Shown here piece by piece: positions 59,170 to 64,000 of a DNA stretch of 64,000 nt. The translations under genes were made by a program, and so were the position numbers. The DNA lies in the NCBI RefSeq assembly GCF_900537065.1, contig NZ_UNRC01000002.1, positions 222,342 to 286,341 on the forward strand. The letters are read 5' to 3'. Under the pieces are notes generated by a model. That model saw nothing but the letters and a program-made list of their open reading frames with translations. It ran no database searches and was not told where the DNA came from. Each line of letters opens with the position of its first letter. Position 1 is the stretch's first letter. The stretch is from Sphingorhabdus sp. Alg239-R122 (lineage in GTDB: Bacteria > Pseudomonadota > Alphaproteobacteria > Sphingomonadales > Sphingomonadaceae).

Positions 59170-60093
59170 ATGACACGTTTGGGTAGCGGCGCACGGATTT
59201 CCGATGCGCTTCGCGGGGGCATTATCGCCCTGGGCAATTTTGACGGATTCCATGCCGGGCACCAGCAGGTGGCGGCAGAGGCGATCCGCTGGGCGCGCTC
59301 CGAAGGACGCGTAGCGATTATTGCGACATTTGACCCGCATCCGGTGCGTTTTTTCAAACCTGACGTACCGCCGTTCCGGCTGACCACGCTCGATCAGCGC
59401 GAACGGCTCTTTACGGAAGCGGGCGCAGACGCGATGCTGGTCTTCGATTTCAATGCCGAACTGGCAGGAACCACAGCGGAAGATTTTATCGACACGTTGC
59501 TGATCGACCGTTTCGGCGCTGCGGGAGTGGTGACGGGTGAAGATTTCACCTTTGGCAAGGCGCGCGGCGGCAGCGTTGCCATGCTTGCCGATTATGGCAC
59601 GGCGCAGGGCCTGAAAAGCCGTGCGGTGGGCGCGGTTGCAGATAGCGGCGCGATTATTTCCTCCAGCCTGGTGCGTGATGCGCTGCGTGAGGGAGACTGC
59701 GCGGCTGTCACTAAATTGCTGACCCGCCCTTTCACGATCCAGGGGACGGTCCAGCATGGCGACAAGCGCGGCCGCACCATCGGCTATCCTACCGCGAATA
59801 TCGATATGGATGCCTATCTGCGCCCGCGTTACGGCATTTACGCGGTGACGGGGCATCTGCCCGATGGCCGCGTGCTGAAAGGCGCAGCCAATCTGGGTAT
59901 CCGCCCGACCTTCGATCCGCCCAAAGAGCTGCTTGAGCCGTACTTCTTCGATTTTGATGAAGACCTGTATGGCCAGGAAATCGAAGTGGCGCTGCACCAT
60001 TTCCTGCGGCCGGAGGCAAAGTTTGACGACATGGATGCGCTTGTCACGCAAATGAATGCGGATTGTGCCCGCGCAAAGGAATTGCTGACATGA
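59170..60093 (+). CDS. ribF: Bifunctional riboflavin kinase / FAD synthetase
   Basis: A 307-residue enzyme that makes FMN then FAD. The N-terminal nucleotidyltransferase domain shows IALGNFDGFHAGHQQV (18-33), and the C-terminal kinase domain GDKRGRTIGYPTANI. Overlaps the GDPD-like gene by four bases. FAD serves, among others, the ETF encoded upstream in this window. Confidence 0.95.
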   Translation: MTRLGSGARISDALRGGIIALGNFDGFHAGHQQVAAEAIRWARSEGRVAIIATFDPHPVRFFKPDVPPFRLTTLDQRERLFTEAGADAMLVFDFNAELAGTTAEDFIDTLLIDRFGAAGVVTGEDFTFGKARGGSVAMLADYGTAQGLKSRAVGAVADSGAIISSSLVRDALREGDCAAVTKLLTRPFTIQGTVQHGDKRGRTIGYPTANIDMDAYLRPRYGIYAVTGHLPDGRVLKGAANLGIRPTFDPPKELLEPYFFDFDEDLYGQEIEVALHHFLRPEAKFDDMDALVTQMNADCARAKELLT

Positions 60094-61058
60094 AATGGGT
60101 GAAAATTATCGGGCTGGTTCTGGGTCTGGCCCTGCTGGTGCTCAGCTTTATGAACGCCTCGTGGATGGCCTCGACCCCGCGCGGCAAGGCGACGGTGATT
60201 GCCGACCGCAATGTCTATCAAAGCTTCAGCCGCGAAGGATTGGGGCCGGATGACTGCACCGCCACGCGGATTGACACGCCGACCCATAAATATCTTGAAA
60301 ACACGGTGGCTTCCGCGACCAAGGCGGATCAGGCCGATGCCGATATGCTGGGTTTCCATGTGGCATTGACCAAGGACGGCGAAGTCGTGCTATTCCATGA
60401 CTGGACGCTTGATTGCCGCACTGATGGCAGCGGGCCGATCCGCGACAAGACGCTGGCTGAGCTGAAAGAGCTGGATATTGGCTATGGCTATAGTGCCGAT
60501 GGCGGCAAGACATTCCCGTTTCGCGGGAAACATGTGGGCGCGATGCCGACCATAGAGGAAATCGCCTATCCGTTCCGGCACCGCAAGATGCTGTTCCGTC
60601 TGAAATCAAAAGATCCCAAAGAAGCCGATGCACTGATCGCTGCGCTCAAAAAAGCGGGCATTACCGATATGAAGCGCATGGCATTCATGGCACCGGCGCC
60701 GGTGGCGGCACGCCTGCGTGAATTGACACCGGAAAGCTGGGTGATTGACCCGGTGGCGGCAAAGCGGTGCACAAAGGATTATGCGCTGCAGGGCTGGTTC
60801 ACCATGACACCCGAAAGCTGCCGCGGCGAAACGCTGATCGTGCCGCTTAATTACCAGTGGCTGGTCGCCGGCTGGCCGAAACGGACAATCGAGCGCATGG
60901 AGGCGGTGGACGCGAAAATCCTGCTCACTGGCCCCTATATTGATGGCAATGCGATGCAAGGGTTGACCACGCGCGAGCAGATCCGCGATGTCCCGTTCGA
61001 CTTTAACGGTTACGTGATGGTGGACAATATTCAGGATATTGGCCCTGCAATGCCCTGA
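60090..61058 (+). CDS. Glycerophosphodiester phosphodiesterase-like protein, active site degenerate
   Basis: A 322-residue protein with an N-terminal membrane helix (about 4-22). The GDPD fold is evident in LTKDGEVVLFHDWTLDCRTDGSGP and LKELDIGYGY. But the catalytic HRG is replaced by ADRNVYQ, and the metal-binding ExD of GADAIELDV by a GFH-type stretch (DMLGFHVAL). The second His (FHDWTL) remains. It may therefore be inactive or have a different activity. Coupled to ribF by ATGA. Confidence 0.75.
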   Translation: MKWVKIIGLVLGLALLVLSFMNASWMASTPRGKATVIADRNVYQSFSREGLGPDDCTATRIDTPTHKYLENTVASATKADQADADMLGFHVALTKDGEVVLFHDWTLDCRTDGSGPIRDKTLAELKELDIGYGYSADGGKTFPFRGKHVGAMPTIEEIAYPFRHRKMLFRLKSKDPKEADALIAALKKAGITDMKRMAFMAPAPVAARLRELTPESWVIDPVAAKRCTKDYALQGWFTMTPESCRGETLIVPLNYQWLVAGWPKRTIERMEAVDAKILLTGPYIDGNAMQGLTTREQIRDVPFDFNGYVMVDNIQDIGPAMP

Positions 61059-61095
61059 ATCGATAAGTTGAATCGATAAATTATGGGTAATTTAT

Positions 61096-61136
61096 GCTGC
61101 GCCGCGCAAATACGGGTCTTGCGGGCGGCGCGTAGC
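61096..61136 (+). other. Stem-loop in the ileS leader
   Basis: GCTGCGCCGC pairs with GCGGCGCGTAGC (one bulge) over a 15-base loop, 20 bases before the ileS start. No T-run follows. It could terminate the upstream operon weakly or modulate ileS. Confidence 0.4.
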
Positions 61137-61156
61137 TGTCCTAACGCTCCCAAGCT

Positions 61157-64000
61157 ATGACTGATACGCCTAAACCTGACGCTGATAAAAGCGCCTCCGA
61201 TTACAAGGACACGGTATTCCTGCCGAAAACGTCCTTTCCGATGAAAGCTGGCCTTGCAAACAAGGAACCAGGCATATTGGCGCGTTGGGAAGAAATTGGC
61301 CTGTACGAACGGCTGCGTGAGGAGCGCAAGGGCAAGGAACAGTTTATCCTGCATGATGGGCCTCCATACGCCAATGGCAATATCCATATCGGCCACAGCC
61401 TGAACAAGATCCTGAAAGACCTGGTCGTGCGCTCGCAGAGCCTGCTTGGCAAGGACGCGCCTTATGTGCCCGGCTGGGACTGTCACGGGCTTCCGATCGA
61501 ATGGAAGATCGAGGAAGCGTACCGCAAGAAAAAGCGCGACAAGGACGAAGTGCCCGCGAAGGAATTTCGCGCCGAATGCCGCGAATATGCCGATAAATGG
61601 GTGGGCGTGCAGCGCGAGGAGTTCAAGCGGCTCGGCATTATGGGGGAATGGGACAAGCCCTATCTCACCATGGATTATGACGCCGAGGCGACGATTGTGG
61701 GCGAGCTGCTGAAATTCGCCGAAGCAGGGCAACTATATCGCGGCGCGAAGCCGATCATGTGGTCGCCGGTGGAGAAGACTGCACTGGCCGAGGCCGAAGT
61801 TGAATATGAAGATATCACGAGCACGCAGATCGATGTGGCGTTTAAGATTGATAAGTGTCCGAATACCCCTGAGTTAGAAGGTGCACATGCGGTAATCTGG
61901 ACGACGACGCCGTGGACGATTCCGGTGAATCAGGCGCTCGCCTATGGGGCAGATGTTGAGTATCGGCTAGTTTGGGCTAACCCAGATACATTGCCAGATG
62001 ATCCTGAACTTCGGGGGTGTTTCGACGGGAAACGGTTTTTAATAGCGAGCCAGTTGGTTGGACAGTTTGGTGATCGTTTGGAAAAACTCTACGGCATCAA
62101 TATTGTAATGGGCTCATCTGAAGATGTCGTCTTAGGCTCCCAACTTGCTGGAGCAATAGCCAAACATCCTATGGCGGACCGTTTCTCCAACAGTGAATTC
62201 TACACCAAACCTCGCCCGTTCCTTGACGGCTCCGACTTCGTCACGACCGAAGCGGGTACTGGCCTTGTGCATATGGCGCCCGACCATGGCGAGGACGATT
62301 TTGACCTGTGCAAGGCGAACGGCATCAATCCTGTGTTCGCTGTCGAGGGCGATGGCCAGTACCGTGAAGATTGGTCCTGGTTGCCGCGCTCTGGCTCGGT
62401 CATCAACAAGAAATTTGTTGCTCCTGATGGACCCATTTGTAGTGACCTTAAAGAAGCCGGTGCTTTGTTGTCTGCAAAGAATGATGAAAGCACCCTTCAC
62501 AGCTATCCGCATAGCTGGCGCTCCAAGGCAAAGGTTATCTACCGCTGCACCCCGCAATGGTTTGTGCCGCTCGATACGCCGCTGACTGCGTCATCTGATG
62601 TTCCGCCGGTCGAGGATGCGGAAGGCGAGATGGTGCAGGGCCACGCAGAGGGCATTGCCGCGACATTGCGCGAAACCGCGCTGTCCGAAATCGACAAAAC
62701 CCGTTTCGTGCCAGAGCGCGGCAAACGCCGGTTGCAGTCGATGGTAGAGGGCCGTCCCGACTGGGTATTGTCGCGTCAGCGCGCATGGGGCGTGCCGATC
62801 GCGCTTTATGTCGACCGTAAATCGGGCGAATATCTGAACGATCCGGCGGTGAACGCGCGTATTATCGAAGCGTTCAGGGCAGGGGGCGCGGATGCATGGT
62901 TCGATGCGGATCATGCCGCGCTGCTCGGTTCCGATTACAGCCTTGATGACTATGAAGTCATTACCGATATTCTTGATGTCTGGTTTGACAGCGGTTCGAC
63001 GCACAGCTTTGTTCTGGAAAGTGGCAAATGGCCGAACCTGCGTTCGCCCGCCGACCTTTATCTGGAAGGCAGCGACCAGCATCGCGGCTGGTTCCAGTCA
63101 TCCCTGCTCGAAAGCTGCGGTACGCGCGGAGTTGCGCCGTATAAGGCGCTGCTAACGCACGGCATGACGCTGGACAAGACGGGCAAGAAAATGTCGAAAT
63201 CGCTTGGCAATACTCTTGATCCGCAGAAAATCATCAATGTGAATGGGGCGGATATCCTGCGCCTATGGGCGGCGAGCGTTGACTTTACCGAAGACCACCG
63301 CATCGGCGATGAAATCATTCGCGGTGTAAGCGATACGTACCGCAAGCTGCGCAATACATTCCGCTATATGATTGGCGGGTTGAATGATTTTGATGATAGC
63401 GAACGTGTCGCGGTTGCCGATATGCCTGAGCTGGAGCGTTATATCCTGCACCGGCTGGCCGAAGTGGATGCCGAGCTGAAGCAAAATGTGAATGATTTCG
63501 CATTCGGCCCGTATATGCGGACACTCACCGCCTTTATGCAGGAAGAACTGTCGGCATTTTTCTTCGATATCCGCAAGGACTGCCTCTATTGTGATGACCC
63601 GGCAGACATGAAACGTCGCGCGTATCGCACCGTAATGGATGTGCTGTTCCACGCGCTCACCCGCTATATCGCGCCGGTGCTGTGCTTTACTGCCGAAGAA
63701 GTGTGGCAGGCACGGTTTGAGGATGCGAACGATTCAATCCACCTGAAAGTGTGGCCTCAGGTTGATGCGGGCTGGATTGATGCGAACCTTGCCGGCAAAT
63801 GGCAGACCATCCGCGAGGCACGCGAAAAGGTGACCGAGGCGATTGAGCCGCTACGGCAGGAAAAGACGATCCGCTCCAGCCTGGAGGCCGAAGTCACCTA
63901 TCCATTAGCCGATTTGCCGGTTGATGCCGTTCAGTTTGCTGAAATCTGCATTGTTGCAGATGTCACGGATGGCGAATCCGTTTCCGTTACCAAAACCGCG
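61157..64000 (+). CDS. ileS: Isoleucyl-tRNA synthetase, N-terminal 948 codons
   Basis: Open from ATG 61157 to the window end with no stop, so the C-terminus is missing. A class I synthetase: the HIGH motif in NGNIHIGHSLNKILK (about residue 74), the CP1 editing domain (about 200-400; WTTTPWTIPVN and GTGLVHMAPDHGEDDF), and KMSKS in GKKMSKSLGN (about 680). About 61850-62220 has AT-richer, less biased codons (TTA, CTA, GTA, ATA) than either flank, all within the editing domain. It lies in the conserved order ribF, GDPD-like, ileS. Confidence 0.95.
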   Translation, partial: MTDTPKPDADKSASDYKDTVFLPKTSFPMKAGLANKEPGILARWEEIGLYERLREERKGKEQFILHDGPPYANGNIHIGHSLNKILKDLVVRSQSLLGKDAPYVPGWDCHGLPIEWKIEEAYRKKKRDKDEVPAKEFRAECREYADKWVGVQREEFKRLGIMGEWDKPYLTMDYDAEATIVGELLKFAEAGQLYRGAKPIMWSPVEKTALAEAEVEYEDITSTQIDVAFKIDKCPNTPELEGAHAVIWTTTPWTIPVNQALAYGADVEYRLVWANPDTLPDDPELRGCFDGKRFLIASQLVGQFGDRLEKLYGINIVMGSSEDVVLGSQLAGAIAKHPMADRFSNSEFYTKPRPFLDGSDFVTTEAGTGLVHMAPDHGEDDFDLCKANGINPVFAVEGDGQYREDWSWLPRSGSVINKKFVAPDGPICSDLKEAGALLSAKNDESTLHSYPHSWRSKAKVIYRCTPQWFVPLDTPLTASSDVPPVEDAEGEMVQGHAEGIAATLRETALSEIDKTRFVPERGKRRLQSMVEGRPDWVLSRQRAWGVPIALYVDRKSGEYLNDPAVNARIIEAFRAGGADAWFDADHAALLGSDYSLDDYEVITDILDVWFDSGSTHSFVLESGKWPNLRSPADLYLEGSDQHRGWFQSSLLESCGTRGVAPYKALLTHGMTLDKTGKKMSKSLGNTLDPQKIINVNGADILRLWAASVDFTEDHRIGDEIIRGVSDTYRKLRNTFRYMIGGLNDFDDSERVAVADMPELERYILHRLAEVDAELKQNVNDFAFGPYMRTLTAFMQEELSAFFFDIRKDCLYCDDPADMKRRAYRTVMDVLFHALTRYIAPVLCFTAEEVWQARFEDANDSIHLKVWPQVDAGWIDANLAGKWQTIREAREKVTEAIEPLRQEKTIRSSLEAEVTYPLADLPVDAVQFAEICIVADVTDGESVSVTKTA

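Noticed and set aside
58972-60051. 359-residue open frame opposite the M19 dipeptidase and ribF
   Set aside because: Antisense to two well-recognised genes, with no family signature of its own.

Overview
The window looks like chromosomal core DNA from an alphaproteobacterium, most likely order Sphingomonadales. Supporting features are the TonB-dependent receptor with an IVVTGS start to its mature part, GapR (DUF2312), DUF2093, DUF4167 and DUF1244 genes, the cysteine-poor L36, and the absence of sucD beside sucC. I see no phage, IS element, CRISPR array, rRNA or tRNA. Genes are dense and many overlap by the 4 bases ATGA. The coding regions are GC-rich, except for some exported-protein genes and a stretch inside ileS.

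Layout. 1-3263: the end of a thioesterase gene, then two tandem DUF4139 exported proteins. 3374-7388 (minus): hisS-prfA-prmC-DUF4167, a translation operon. 7546-11699 (plus): ppa, a lipoprotein, sucC, then etfB-etfA behind a promoter carrying a palindrome. 11792-15466: phosphoesterase, CDF metal exporter, EamA transporter, HhH membrane protein. 15556-20508: an outward-facing VWA protein and an M16 peptidase. 20547-24499: purD and xseA, whose start codons overlap back to back, then DUF2093 and an M23 peptidase. 24503-29947: cell-envelope proteins around a large TonB-dependent receptor and a P-loop protein. 29999-37988: clpB, a penicillin-acylase-family hydrolase and a second M16 peptidase. 38670-43063 (minus): the full ybgC-tolQ-tolR-tolA-tolB-pal operon. 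43432-47456 (minus): ruvB-ruvA-ruvC-yebC, UPF0145, gapR, DUF1244. 47564-51626: pyk, a HAD hydrolase, rpmJ, galE, a lipoprotein. 51732-64000 (plus): M14 and S41 peptidases, a GNAT, gpmA, purE-purK, folA, M19 dipeptidase, ribF, a GDPD-like protein and the first 948 codons of ileS, which runs off the window.

The most interesting points are two. First, the ruvB-ybgC gap (43064-43431) holds two inverted copies of a roughly 73-nt element with three stem-loops. The loops are identical between copies, while the stems differ by matched changes on both sides, which suggests selection on RNA or single-stranded DNA structure. Second, a short protein module, a proline-rich linker followed by (I/M)VV(T/S)G(T/Q)R, occurs in the DUF4139 and VWA proteins and resembles the start of the mature TonB-dependent receptor. 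Other notable points are the etfBA promoter-operator, the GDPD-like protein lacking catalytic residues, the atypical base composition inside the ileS editing domain, and the purD/xseA start arrangement.
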